Position numbers and translations under genes: made by a program
Source of the DNA: Hyphomicrobiales bacterium
Lineage (GTDB): Bacteria; Pseudomonadota; Alphaproteobacteria; Rhizobiales; Rhizobiaceae
Length of the DNA stretch: 64,000 bases
Assembly: GCA_003577315.1 (NCBI GenBank)
Contig: QEVK01000007.1
Location: 1 to 64,000, forward strand
Reading direction: 5' to 3'
Notes under the pieces: generated by a model
What the model was told of the DNA's origin: nothing
The model's database searches: none
Seen by the model: only the letters and a program-made list of their open reading frames with translations
Shown: in pieces, positions 44,688 through 53,172 of the stretch
Position numbering within the stretch: position 1 is the first letter of the stretch
Layout: each line of letters opens with the position of its first letter

Positions 44688-46084
44688 CGCCCCGCACCCG
44701 AGGCCGGCGCAGGCAGGATCTTGCCGGGGTTCATGATGTTGTGCGGATCGAGCGCGGCCTTGATCGCCGCCATCGCCCGAAGCGCCGGCCCCGCCTCGCG
44801 GGCGAGGTAGGCCTGCTTGCCCTGGCCGACGCCGTGCTCGCCGGTGCAGGTGCCCTCCATCGAGATCGCCAGATCGTTCAGCCAGCCGATATAGGTCTCG
44901 GCCGCCTTCCGCTCGGCCGCGCTGTCGGGGTCGATCAGGATCAGGTTGTGGAAGTTGCCGTCGCCGACATGGCCGGCGATCGGCGCGATCAGGCCGAGCT
45001 CGGCCGCCTTGGCCTCGGCTGCGCGCAGGCATTCGGCAAGGCGCGAGACCGGCACGCAGGCATCGGTGCTGATCCCCTTGGCGCCGGGGCGCAGCCCCAG
45101 CCCGGCCCAGAACACGTCGTGCCGCGCCTGCCACAGCCGGGTGCGCTCCTCCGGCGTCGTCGCCTGCGCGAAGCCGTGGCCGCCATGGTCCTGCGCGATG
45201 GCGGTGAAGGTTTCGGCGGTCTCGGCCACACCCGCCGGGCTGCCGTGGAACTCGGTCAGGAGCAGCGGCGTCTCCGGCAGGTCGAGGCCGGAATAGGCGT
45301 TGACGGCGCGTACGGTCAGCGCGTCCAGAAGCTCGATGCGCGCCATGGGAAGCGCGCATTGCAGGGTGGCGATCACCGTCTCGCAGGCCGACACGGTGTC
45401 GGGAAAGCTGCATCTGAGCGCCAGAACCGCCTCGGGAATGCCCTGAAGCCGCAGCGTCAGCTCGGTGATGATGCCGAGCGTGCCCTCCGAGCCCACCAGG
45501 AGCCGGGTCAGGTCGTAGCCGGCCGCGCTCTTGCGCGCCCGCCCGCCGGTGCGGATCACCGATCCGTCCGGCAGCACCGCCTCCAGCGCCAGCACCGCAT
45601 CGCGCATGGTGCCGTAGCGCACCGCGGTGGTGCCCGAGGCGCGGGTGGCGGCCATGCCGCCGAGCGTGGCGTCGGCGCCGGGATCGAGCGGGAAGAAAAG
45701 CCCCGTATCGCGCAGATGGGCGTTGAGCCGGCTGCGCGTCACGCCCGGCTGCACCACCGCATCCATGTCCTCGGCATGGACGGCGACGATGCGGTCCATG
45801 CGCGACAGGTCGACCGAGACCCCGCCATGGGGCGCGTTCACCTGCCCTTCGAGCGAGGTGCCCGCCCCGAACGGGACCATCGCGACCCCGGCCGCGGCGC
45901 ACAGCCCGACCAGCTCGGCGACCTCGGCGGTTGTCTCGGGAAAGACCACGGCGTCCGGCGGCTGCGGCGCGATCCAGGTGGTGGTGGCGGCATGCTGCGC
46001 GCGCAGCGCCTCTCCGGCCTGGAAGCGCGGACCGAACCGGGCCTGAAGCGCGGCGGAGAGCGCGGTGGCCAGACCCTTCCCCAC
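44684..46084 (-). CDS. FAD-linked D-2-hydroxyacid dehydrogenase (GlcD/D-lactate type)
   Basis: A 466-residue flavoprotein. The PP-loop MVPFGAGTSLEGQVNAPHGG and SRMDRIVAV belong to the FAD-binding type 4 fold; YDLTRLLVGSEGTLGIITE, GHVGDGNFHNLILID and a C-terminal DPHNIMNPGKILP complete the D-lactate dehydrogenase/GlcD pattern. It would oxidise a (R)-2-hydroxyacid, passing electrons to the respiratory chain. The start is probably the GTG at 46084, 2 bases after the lyase stop; the ribosome site is weak, suggesting coupled translation. With the FMN enzyme downstream, both stereoisomers of a hydroxyacid could be used. Confidence 0.83.
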   Translation of the reverse strand: MGKGLATALSAALQARFGPRFQAGEALRAQHAATTTWIAPQPPDAVVFPETTAEVAELVGLCAAAGVAMVPFGAGTSLEGQVNAPHGGVSVDLSRMDRIVAVHAEDMDAVVQPGVTRSRLNAHLRDTGLFFPLDPGADATLGGMAATRASGTTAVRYGTMRDAVLALEAVLPDGSVIRTGGRARKSAAGYDLTRLLVGSEGTLGIITELTLRLQGIPEAVLALRCSFPDTVSACETVIATLQCALPMARIELLDALTVRAVNAYSGLDLPETPLLLTEFHGSPAGVAETAETFTAIAQDHGGHGFAQATTPEERTRLWQARHDVFWAGLGLRPGAKGISTDACVPVSRLAECLRAAEAKAAELGLIAPIAGHVGDGNFHNLILIDPDSAAERKAAETYIGWLNDLAISMEGTCTGEHGVGQGKQAYLAREAGPALRAMAAIKAALDPHNIMNPGKILPAPASGAGR

Positions 46085-46086
46085 GG

Positions 46087-47736
46087 TCAGGCCGCCGCTT
46101 TCCACGCCGTCTCCAGCACCGCCCCGGAATGCACGAGCTGCGTCACCGCGTGCAGGCGCGGATAGAGCACCTTGTCGCGCTGGAGGTGGTCGATCGGGCG
46201 CCCGTCGGTGGCAGCGCTTTCGCGCAGCAGGGCCAGCACCGCGCGGCTGGCCGGCGACAGCGCCTCGGGGCCCAGCCCCCGCTCGGCGAGCCGCAGCTCC
46301 AGCGCCTGCGCCGCCATCAGCACCTCGATGCCCACCACGTTCTCGATGTTCCTGACCACCTGCCGCGCGTGGCGGCCGGCATTGTTGGCCATGGAGACGT
46401 GATCCTCCTGGTTGGAGCAGGTCGGGATCGAATCGACGCTGTCGGGATGGGCGAGCGTCTTGCAGTCCGACACCAGCGCGGCGGCGAGATATTGCGGCAG
46501 CATGTAGCCGCAATCCATGCCGACATGCTCGCTGGCGACCAGCATGTCGGGCAGGCCGCGATTGAGCGTGCCGTCGTTGAGCCGGAACAGCCGCCGCTCG
46601 GCGATGTTGCCGATCTCGGTGACGACGATGGACAGGAAGTCGGCGGCGAAGGCGACGTATTCGGCGTGGAAGTTGCCGCCCGAAACCGCCTTGAGGCTGC
46701 GCCCCGGCAGCCTGTCGGCGAAGATCAGCGGGTTGTCGGTGGCGGCGTTGATCTCGGTCTCGACGATGCCGCGCACGAAGCGCAGCGTGTCGCGCACGGG
46801 TCCCAGCACCTGCGGCACGCAGCGCAGCGAATAGGCGTCCTGCGGCGGCTGGCGCTCAGGGTCGCGGCCGATGCCCCCGTCGATCAGCGCGCTGCCGGCG
46901 AGGAGCGCGCGGATGTTGGCCGCGCTCTCGATCTGGCCGGCATGGCCGCGCGCCTCGTGCAGCTCGGGGATGAAGGCGTCGCCGAAGCCCATCAGCGCCT
47001 CGATCGACATCGCCGCCGCGACCTCGGCGGTGGCCACGAGGTTCTCGGAATCGGCGAGCGCCAGCGCCGTCTGGGCCGTCGAGAAGGAGGTGCCGTTGAG
47101 CAGCGCCAGCCCTTCCTTGGCGCCGAGCACGAGGCGCTCTATGCCGGCGGCCGCCATCGCCTCGACGCCGGACATCAGCGCGCCGCGATGACGCGCCATG
47201 CCGCTGTCGAGCGGCTCCTCGCCCGCCTCGTCGCGCGACATCACCAGCGCCACATGGGCGAGCGGGATCAGGTCGCCGCTGGCGCCGAGCGACCCGTATT
47301 CGGGCACGGCCGGGATCACGTCGCGGGCGAGCATGTCGAGGATGGTCTCCACCACCACGTCGCGCACCGCCGAATAGCCGCGCGTCAGGCTCGCCGCGCG
47401 GATCACCATCGCCGCGCGCACCGCCTCGTCGTCCAGCAGCTGGCCGACGCCGGCGGCGTTCGACACCACCAGCCGCCGCGACAGGTCGCGCGCCTGCGCC
47501 GAGGTGGCGAACGCCTGCCGGCCCGACAGCGAGCCGAAGCCGGTGTTGATGGAATAGATCGCCTGGGTCGCCTCGCCGCGATCCATGCTGGCCGAGAGAT
47601 CGGCGACCCAGTCGGCGCTCACGCGCATCGCGGCGCGGGCGGCGTCGGCGAGCCCGATCGCGCGGCCATGCCGCGCCACCGCCATGAGATCGTCGAGCGT
47701 GACGGGTTCCTGTCCCAGTTGCAGTGTCCTGCTCAT
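46087..47736 (-). CDS. hutH: Histidine ammonia-lyase family protein (MIO enzyme), variant substrate site
   Basis: A 549-residue aromatic amino-acid lyase. Ala152-Ser153-Gly154 in GSLGASGDLIPLAH forms the MIO electrophile; Tyr61 in YSINTGFG and the NQEDHVSM stretch are conserved. Canonical HutH has SHAAGVG at the substrate pocket, where the histidine contacts the imidazole; here the place reads SNAAGVG (Asn93). That change suggests a modified substrate, such as a methylated or otherwise substituted histidine, though activity on histidine is not excluded. It sits in the TRAP operon, not with hutU. The start at 47736 follows the aminotransferase by 4 bp. Confidence 0.82.
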   Translation of the reverse strand: MSRTLQLGQEPVTLDDLMAVARHGRAIGLADAARAAMRVSADWVADLSASMDRGEATQAIYSINTGFGSLSGRQAFATSAQARDLSRRLVVSNAAGVGQLLDDEAVRAAMVIRAASLTRGYSAVRDVVVETILDMLARDVIPAVPEYGSLGASGDLIPLAHVALVMSRDEAGEEPLDSGMARHRGALMSGVEAMAAAGIERLVLGAKEGLALLNGTSFSTAQTALALADSENLVATAEVAAAMSIEALMGFGDAFIPELHEARGHAGQIESAANIRALLAGSALIDGGIGRDPERQPPQDAYSLRCVPQVLGPVRDTLRFVRGIVETEINAATDNPLIFADRLPGRSLKAVSGGNFHAEYVAFAADFLSIVVTEIGNIAERRLFRLNDGTLNRGLPDMLVASEHVGMDCGYMLPQYLAAALVSDCKTLAHPDSVDSIPTCSNQEDHVSMANNAGRHARQVVRNIENVVGIEVLMAAQALELRLAERGLGPEALSPASRAVLALLRESAATDGRPIDHLQRDKVLYPRLHAVTQLVHSGAVLETAWKAAA

Positions 47737-47740
47737 CGCC

Positions 47741-48841
47741 TCACGTCCTTTTCTGGATGTCGCGCCATGCCGCGGCCGCGGCGAGAATGGCGTCGGTATC
47801 CGCATCGGTTCCGGTGGTGATCCGCACGCCCTCGCCCGCGAAGCAGCGCACCGCGATCCCGGCCTCGCCGAAATGGGCGGCAAGTGGCGCGGCGCCTCCG
47901 GCGACGGGCAGCCACAGGAAATTCGCCCGCGATTCCGCCACCGGCAGGCCGAGCCCGCGCAGGCCCTCGGCGATGCGCGCCCGCTGCGCGGCGTTGCGCG
48001 CCACTCTCGCCTCCACCGCGGCGGCGGCCTCGAGCGCCGCCAGCGCCGCGGCCGCTACCGGGCCCGGCAGCGGAAAGGGCGGCGCCACCGCGTGCAGCGC
48101 GGCGATCACCCGCGGATCGGCAAGGCAATAGCCGACGCGCAGGCCGGCGAGGCCCCACGCCTTGGAAAAGGTGCGCAGCACCGCGAGGTTGGCATGGCGC
48201 GCGAGCCGCCGGGCGGGCGAGGCCGCCACGGTGCGCGCGTCGTCGGCATAGTCGGCATAGGCTTCGTCGAGCACGACCAGGACATGAGGGGGCAGCGCCG
48301 CGATCAGGGCGTCGAGCGCTTCCGGCTCCAGCGCGGTTCCGGTCGGATTGTTGGGATTGCACAGGATGGCCACCCGGCAACGCGGGCCGACGGCGGCGAG
48401 GATCGCCGCCGGGTCGGCGCGGCAGTCGCCGTCGAGCGGCACCTCGACCAGCCGCGCCCCCGACAGGCCGGCGATGATCGGATAGGCCTCGTAGGACCGC
48501 CACGGCGTCACCACCTCGTCGCCCGCATCGCACCAGGCGCGCACGATCTGGTCGAGCAGCACGATGGAGCCCGCCGCCACGGCCACCATGTCGTGGTCCA
48601 CGCCGTGGCGCCGCGCCAGCGCCTGCCCGAGCGTTTCGCCGCGCAGGTCGGGATAGCGGTTGCCGCCTTCCAGCGCGGCGGCGACCGCCTCCAGCACGGC
48701 GGGCGAAGGCCCGTCCGGCGCCTCGTTCGAGCCGAGGCGGTGGCGGAACGTCTCGGCCTGCCCCGCCCTGCCCCGGCCGTAGCCGGGCAGGCCGTCGAGC
48801 CTGGCGCTCGGACGCGGCGCCGGCATGTTCGCGTCAGCCAT
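47741..48841 (-). CDS. Class I/II aminotransferase, histidinol-phosphate aminotransferase-like
   Basis: A 366-residue PLP enzyme. GSNEAPDGPSP, NPNNPTGTAL, VVLDEAYADYADDAR and RTFSKAWGLAGLRVGY (PLP lysine) follow HisC order. No other histidine-biosynthesis gene is near; it sits between a TRAP importer and an ammonia-lyase with two hydroxyacid oxidoreductases downstream. The plausible job is transamination of imidazolepyruvate (or an analogue) to the amino acid that the lyase uses. It could also work in the reverse direction. Assignment to the family is firm, the role is inferred. Confidence 0.82.
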   Translation of the reverse strand: MADANMPAPRPSARLDGLPGYGRGRAGQAETFRHRLGSNEAPDGPSPAVLEAVAAALEGGNRYPDLRGETLGQALARRHGVDHDMVAVAAGSIVLLDQIVRAWCDAGDEVVTPWRSYEAYPIIAGLSGARLVEVPLDGDCRADPAAILAAVGPRCRVAILCNPNNPTGTALEPEALDALIAALPPHVLVVLDEAYADYADDARTVAASPARRLARHANLAVLRTFSKAWGLAGLRVGYCLADPRVIAALHAVAPPFPLPGPVAAAALAALEAAAAVEARVARNAAQRARIAEGLRGLGLPVAESRANFLWLPVAGGAAPLAAHFGEAGIAVRCFAGEGVRITTGTDADTDAILAAAAAWRDIQKRT

Positions 48842-48850
48842 GGTATCGCC

Positions 48851-50431
48851 TCAGAACAGCTTGGAAGGCAGCCAGGTCGCGATCCCGGGCATGAAGTAGA
48901 TGATCACCACGGCAAGGATCTGCAATCCGACGAAGGGCACGGCCCCCAGCCAGATCGCCTGCGTCGTCACCGACGGCGGCGCGACCGAGCGCAGATAGGC
49001 CAGCGTATAGCCCACGGGCGGCGTCAGGAACGAGGTCTGCATCACCATGGCCACCAGCGTGCCGAACCAGATCGGGTCCACGCCGCCCGCAAGGATGGGC
49101 GGCCCCACCACCGGAATGGCGATTATGGTGATCTCGACATAGTCGAGGAACATGCCGAGGAAGAACATCAGTATCAGCACCGCGATCAGCGCGCCATGCG
49201 CCCCGCCGGGAACGGCCTCCAGCATGTGCTCGATGCGCGCCTCGCCGCCGAGGCCCCGGAACACCAGCGAGAACAGGGTGGCGCCGATGACGATGGTGAA
49301 GATCATGCTGGTGGTGCGCGCCGTGGCGCTCATCGAGGCCACCAGGATGCGGTCGCGGAACAGATCGAACCAGATCACCCCCAGCGCGAGGAACGAGACC
49401 ACCGCTACGAGGCCGGCGAACTTCAGCATATTCTGGTCGAAGACGGCGGAGTCGGGGCGCCCCAGGCGCAGGTCGTAGCGCGCCGCCAGCACGAACAGCA
49501 GCACCACGCCGCCCACCGCCGCCCAAGCGGCCCAGCGGTTGCGCCCGCCGCGCATGCCGGCAAGGATGGTCGCCCCCACCGCGCCCACCGCCGCTCCCTC
49601 GGTCGCGGTGGCGACCCCGCCCAGGATCGAGCCCAGCACGGCGACGATCAGCGCCAGCGGCGGGATCAGAACCTTGAGCACGTCGACCGCACGCAGTTGC
49701 CCCTGCGAGCCCCGGCCCTCCACCGCCGCGGCCTCGCGCGGCAGCGCCGGACACAGCTCGGGGCGGACCAGGCCGACGATCAGCTGATAGAGGATGTAGA
49801 GGCCGACGAGCATCAGCCCCGGCAGCAGGGCGCCCGAGAACAGCTCGCCCACGCTGACCGTCTTGGCCGCGAAGTTGCCCAGCTTGTGCTGCGCCTGCTG
49901 ATAGGCCGAAGCCAGCACCTCGCCCATGATGATGATCACCGTCGAGGGCGGGATGATCTGGCCCAGCGTGCCGGCCGAGCAGATGACGCCGCTCGAATAG
50001 GCGGGGCCGTAGCCGTAGCGCAGCATCACCGGCAGGGCCATCAGGCCCATGGTCACGGTGGTGGCCCCGACGATCCCGGTCGAGGCCGCGAGCAGCGCCC
50101 CCACCAGCGTCACCGAGATGCCCAGCCCCCCGCGCAGCTGGCCGAACAGCGCCCCCATCGTGCGCAGCAAATCCTCGGCGATGCGCGAGCGTTCGAGCAC
50201 CATCCCCATGAAGATGAACAGCGGAATGGCGATCAGCGTCTCCGAGATCATGGTGTTGAAGACGCGGGTCGGCAGGGCGCCGATGAGGTTGAAGTTGAGG
50301 ACGCCCGCATACCAGCCAATCGCGGCGAAGATGGCGGAGGTACCCGCCAGCACGAAGGCGATCGGGGCACCCGACAGCACGGCGACGCAGAGCGCGCCGA
50401 ACATCAGCAGATCAAGCGGCAGGCTCTCCAT
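48851..50431 (-). CDS. TRAP transporter large membrane subunit (DctM type)
   Basis: A 526-residue membrane protein with many hydrophobic segments. APIAFVLAGTSAIFA, IPLFIFMGMVLERSRIAEDL, TLGQIIPPSTVIIIMGEVL and FLGMFLDYVEITIIAIPVVGP are features of DctM/SiaM ion-driven channels. It is longer than the usual 430 residues because of an extra middle region, as in TakP-type systems for 2-oxoacids and hydroxyacids. It follows the small subunit by 1 base. Its role is secondary uptake with the periplasmic binding protein encoded at 50989. Confidence 0.87.
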   Translation of the reverse strand: MESLPLDLLMFGALCVAVLSGAPIAFVLAGTSAIFAAIGWYAGVLNFNLIGALPTRVFNTMISETLIAIPLFIFMGMVLERSRIAEDLLRTMGALFGQLRGGLGISVTLVGALLAASTGIVGATTVTMGLMALPVMLRYGYGPAYSSGVICSAGTLGQIIPPSTVIIIMGEVLASAYQQAQHKLGNFAAKTVSVGELFSGALLPGLMLVGLYILYQLIVGLVRPELCPALPREAAAVEGRGSQGQLRAVDVLKVLIPPLALIVAVLGSILGGVATATEGAAVGAVGATILAGMRGGRNRWAAWAAVGGVVLLFVLAARYDLRLGRPDSAVFDQNMLKFAGLVAVVSFLALGVIWFDLFRDRILVASMSATARTTSMIFTIVIGATLFSLVFRGLGGEARIEHMLEAVPGGAHGALIAVLILMFFLGMFLDYVEITIIAIPVVGPPILAGGVDPIWFGTLVAMVMQTSFLTPPVGYTLAYLRSVAPPSVTTQAIWLGAVPFVGLQILAVVIIYFMPGIATWLPSKLF

Positions 50432-50432
50432 G

Positions 50433-50975
50433 TCAGGTGCTTCCGGTCCGGTTGTCGAAGACGGCGACGTCGCGGCCGCCGATCACGGCGATGGCGCGCA
50501 GAAGGATGGCCAGCGACTGGACGACCAGCAGCACGACGAAGGCCAGGATCACCGTCTTGAGCAGATAGATGAAAGGCAGGCCGCCGAAGAACAGCGCACC
50601 CTCGCGGATGGCCCAGGCGGCACGGACGTAGGGCCAGCCGAACCAGCCCAGTATGATGCACAGTGGCATGATTCCGAACAGCACGCAGCCGAGATCGACC
50701 CAGGCCTTCGCCCGGGCCGATGCGCCTGCGTAGAACATGTCCACCCGCACATGATCGTCGCGCAGGTAGGCATAACCCACCATCAGCATGAACAGCGTGG
50801 CGTGGGCGTAGGTCACCGAATCCTGGAGCATGCTGTTGGTGGTGTGGAACACATACCGCAGCCCCACTGTCGAGAACTTCAAGAGGACGACCGCCGCCAC
50901 CAGCCATGGCAGCGCCGGGCCCAGGAGGCGCGACGGCCAGTCCAGCACGCGGCTGATGGCGACTAGTCTCTCCAT
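50433..50975 (-). CDS. TRAP transporter small membrane subunit (DctQ type)
   Basis: A 180-residue protein with four membrane segments (LGPALPWLVAAVVLLKFSTV; ATLFMLMVGYAYL; VLFGIMPLCIILGWFGW; VILAFVVLLVVQSLAILL) and the DDHVRVDMFYAGAS loop typical of DctQ. It is encoded between the binding protein and the large subunit with only 1-13 base gaps, completing the importer. Confidence 0.85.
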   Translation of the reverse strand: MERLVAISRVLDWPSRLLGPALPWLVAAVVLLKFSTVGLRYVFHTTNSMLQDSVTYAHATLFMLMVGYAYLRDDHVRVDMFYAGASARAKAWVDLGCVLFGIMPLCIILGWFGWPYVRAAWAIREGALFFGGLPFIYLLKTVILAFVVLLVVQSLAILLRAIAVIGGRDVAVFDNRTGST

Positions 50976-50988
50976 GATCGCGCCACCC

Positions 50989-52089
50989 TCAGCCTTCGGC
51001 GAAGGGCCGCGTGCGGGCGTTCATCACGCCGGCATGGGCGTAGGGCGCATATTCCGCCATCAGGTTGCGGAACTTGGCGTAGCTGCCCATCACCTCGCGC
51101 ACCACCGGGTCCGGATCGGCGAGCAGCTCCTCGACCATCTCGTTGGCGGCCACGGCAAGGCCGTCGACGATCTGCTGCGGCAGGACGCGGATCTTGACGC
51201 CATGATCGGACTCGAGCACGCGCAGCGTCTTGGCGTTGTTGACCTCGTAGTCCATCGTGGTCTCGTCCGCGGCCGACATCGCCACGGTCTTGATGATGAG
51301 CTTGAGATCGTCCGGCAGCGCGTTGTAGGCGGCGGCGTTGATGCCGATCTCCTCGGTCGAGCAGGGCTCGCCGAGACCCGGAGCGTAGTAGTTCTTGGCG
51401 ACCTGGTGGAAGCCGAAGGCGAAGTCGTTCCACGGGCCGACGAACTCGCCCGCGTCGATGGTGCCCGACTGGAGCGCCTGGAACACCTCGCCGCCCGGCA
51501 GCGTCACCACGGCCACGCCGACCCGGCGCAGCATCTCGCCGGCGAAGCCGGTGGTGCGGATGCGCATGCCGCGCAGGTCGTCGAGCGTGTTGATCTCGTT
51601 GCGGAACCAGCCGAACCATTGCGGGCCGGTGCCGCCGGCGAGGAAGCCCTTGAGGCCGAAGCCGTCATAGATCTTGTCGTAGAGCTCCTGGCCGCCGCCC
51701 CAGTACATCCAGCCCAGCTTCTCGAACATGGTCATGCCGAACGGGAAGGAGCCGAACATCCCGATCGCCTTGTTCTTGGAGATCCAGTAGGCGGGGACGG
51801 AATGGTAGATCTGGGCCACGCCCTGCGAGACGGCATCGAAGACGCCGAAGGCGGGGACGATCTCGCCCGCGCCGTGGACGTTGATGACCAGGCGGCCGCC
51901 CGAGAGGTCGGTGATGCGCTTGGCGATGCGCCGGGCGCTGTCGTCGAGGCCCGGAGCCCCGGTCGGCCAGGACGTCACCATGTCCCACGTGATCCTGTCC
52001 TGGGCGATTGCCGGCGCCGCCAGCCCGACCGCCGCCCCGACCCCTGCGCCGGTCGCCGCTGCGCCAGCGAGAAACTGCCTTCTATGCAT
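50989..52089 (-). CDS. TRAP transporter binding protein (DctP, TakP-like)
   Basis: A 366-residue periplasmic protein. The N-terminus MHRRQFLAGAAATGAG is a twin-arginine export signal. The mature protein (ITWDMVTSWPTGAPGLDDSA, GPQWFGWFRNEINTLDDLRG, MRIRTTGFAGEMLRRVGVAV, GTIDAGEFVGPWND) resembles TakP/lactate-type binding proteins for 2-oxo- and 2-hydroxyacids. The message reads GGAGG-ATGACC-ATG, so the second ATG (52089) is the better start. It heads the operon ending at 43512 and is preceded by a HutC-like operator and a strong promoter. Confidence 0.85.
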   Translation of the reverse strand: MHRRQFLAGAAATGAGVGAAVGLAAPAIAQDRITWDMVTSWPTGAPGLDDSARRIAKRITDLSGGRLVINVHGAGEIVPAFGVFDAVSQGVAQIYHSVPAYWISKNKAIGMFGSFPFGMTMFEKLGWMYWGGGQELYDKIYDGFGLKGFLAGGTGPQWFGWFRNEINTLDDLRGMRIRTTGFAGEMLRRVGVAVVTLPGGEVFQALQSGTIDAGEFVGPWNDFAFGFHQVAKNYYAPGLGEPCSTEEIGINAAAYNALPDDLKLIIKTVAMSAADETTMDYEVNNAKTLRVLESDHGVKIRVLPQQIVDGLAVAANEMVEELLADPDPVVREVMGSYAKFRNLMAEYAPYAHAGVMNARTRPFAEG

Positions 52090-52113
52090 GGTCATCCTCC
52101 ACTTTATGTTTAG

Positions 52114-52125
52114 TTGTATATATAA
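52114..52125. promoter_or_regulatory. HutC-like operator of the TRAP/lyase operon
   Basis: TTGTATATATAA, one base from the perfect TTGTATATACAA before hutU. It lies immediately downstream of the minus-strand -10 box, at the likely transcription start. Confidence 0.65.
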
Positions 52126-52130
52126 CTTCA

Positions 52131-52159
52131 GTATCATTTGCGAATCGGCGCGATGTCAA
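52131..52159 (-). promoter_or_regulatory. Predicted promoter of the TRAP/lyase operon
   Basis: On the minus strand, TTGACA (52159-52154), a 17-base spacer and TGATAC (52136-52131), followed by the HutC-like operator. Confidence 0.65.
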
Positions 52160-52179
52160 GACAAATCTCATCGCCCGCC

Positions 52180-52196
52180 TCCGGCGGTCCGCCGGA
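52180..52196. terminator. Hairpin after the hutC gene
   Basis: TCCGGCGGTCCGCCGGA, a 17-base palindrome, lies between the hutC stop (52239) and the TRAP promoter. It may end the hutC transcript. On the plus strand it is followed closely by TTTTT, but no plus-strand gene precedes it. Confidence 0.4.
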
Positions 52197-52238
52197 TCCG
52201 TTTTTCCTTGTATGAACGTCAGGCTGGAAGCGCTGCGA

Positions 52239-53000
52239 TCAGCGCGGAACGGGCATGCGCCCCGCAAGGCTGAACCGCGTTCCGGGATGCAGCAGCCGCG
52301 CGCTGGTGGCGATCATGCCGCGCGACCAGGTGCGGCGGCGCAGCAGCAGGATCGGCTCGCCCGGCTGCATCTCCAGAAGGGTGCAGGATCGCTCGTCGGC
52401 CGGAACCGCCTGGATCACGTGCTCGACCTCCTCCAGCTGCCCCATGGTCATGAGGTGCTCGTTGGGCGTGATCCTGGTGAAATCCTGCTCCAGATAATCG
52501 GGCGCGAACCGCGGATTGACGTAGCGATTCTCGATCTGCAACGGCCGTCCGTTCTCGCGATGCACCAGCAGCGAATGAAACACGGTCGAGCCGGGGGTCA
52601 CGTTCATCTCGGTCGCCAGCGCCAGATCGCAGTTGATCGCCTCCATCACGTGCACGTCGGTGGTGTGGCGGTTGCCCCGCGCCTCGATCTCGGCATGGAT
52701 GTTGCGCAGCTCCAGAAAGGTGGACTGGCTGCGGCGCGGGGCGACGAAGGTGCCCGCGCCCTGCTTTCGCATCAACACGCCCGCCGTCGACAGGTCGCGA
52801 AGCGCGATATGGATCGTCATGCGCGAGGCGCCGAGCCGCTCCACCAGCTGCGCCTCCGAAGGAATCCGGCTCCCCTCCGCCCATTCTCCCGAATCGATCT
52901 TGTCCAGCACGTAATTGCGCACCTGTTGGCCCAGCGACAGCGCGACCTCCCCTCCCTCTGCCGCTCCCTGACGCCGGACCGCCCTTGCTCTTCTGTTCAT
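52239..53000 (-). CDS. hutC: GntR-family repressor HutC
   Basis: A 253-residue regulator. The N-terminal winged helix (VRNYVLDKIDSGEWAEGSRI, PSEAQLVERLGASRMTIHIA) belongs to the HutC subfamily of GntR; the UTRA ligand domain follows, with LQIENRYVNPRFAPDYLEQD, ending LLHPGTRFSLAGRM as in HutC. In known systems urocanate relieves repression. It lies between the two operons it should control; both promoters carry TTGTATATACAA-like sites. If the pathway uses a modified histidine, the inducer may be the matching modified urocanate. Confidence 0.88.
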   Translation of the reverse strand: MNRRARAVRRQGAAEGGEVALSLGQQVRNYVLDKIDSGEWAEGSRIPSEAQLVERLGASRMTIHIALRDLSTAGVLMRKQGAGTFVAPRRSQSTFLELRNIHAEIEARGNRHTTDVHVMEAINCDLALATEMNVTPGSTVFHSLLVHRENGRPLQIENRYVNPRFAPDYLEQDFTRITPNEHLMTMGQLEEVEHVIQAVPADERSCTLLEMQPGEPILLLRRRTWSRGMIATSARLLHPGTRFSLAGRMPVPR

Positions 53001-53097
53001 GCTTGCTCGCGAACCATCCCGATCATCTGTCTGAACATGTTAATGCGGTGCAGCATCATAATCCAGAACCAACCTGAGCGATGGCGGATTTCCTGCC

Positions 53098-53126
53098 TTG
53101 ACACGGGCGCCGTTCCCATCTTATAG
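53098..53126 (+). promoter_or_regulatory. Predicted promoter of the hutUIGF operon
   Basis: TTGACA (53098-53103), a 17-base spacer and TTATAG (53121-53126), 47 bp before the hutU ATG. The HutC operator starts 4 bases after the -10. Confidence 0.7.
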
Positions 53127-53129
53127 AAA

Positions 53130-53141
53130 TTGTATATACAA
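53130..53141. promoter_or_regulatory. HutC operator TTGTATATACAA
   Basis: A perfect 12-bp palindrome matching the known HutC consensus, placed at the expected transcription start of hutU. A second, imperfect copy (ATGTATAACAAG, 53144-53155) follows directly. Confidence 0.75.
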
Positions 53142-53172
53142 ATATGTATAACAAGCTCCCGAGGAGGTAGTG

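Noticed and set aside
46087-47736. Phenylalanine or tyrosine ammonia-lyase
   Set aside because: The pocket position is Asn rather than the Phe/Leu or His patterns of those enzymes, and the hut context argues for an imidazole substrate.
47585-50560. A 991-codon open frame on the plus strand
   Set aside because: It runs antisense to hutH, the aminotransferase and the TRAP subunits and encodes low-complexity Arg/Gln/His-rich sequence with no family features.
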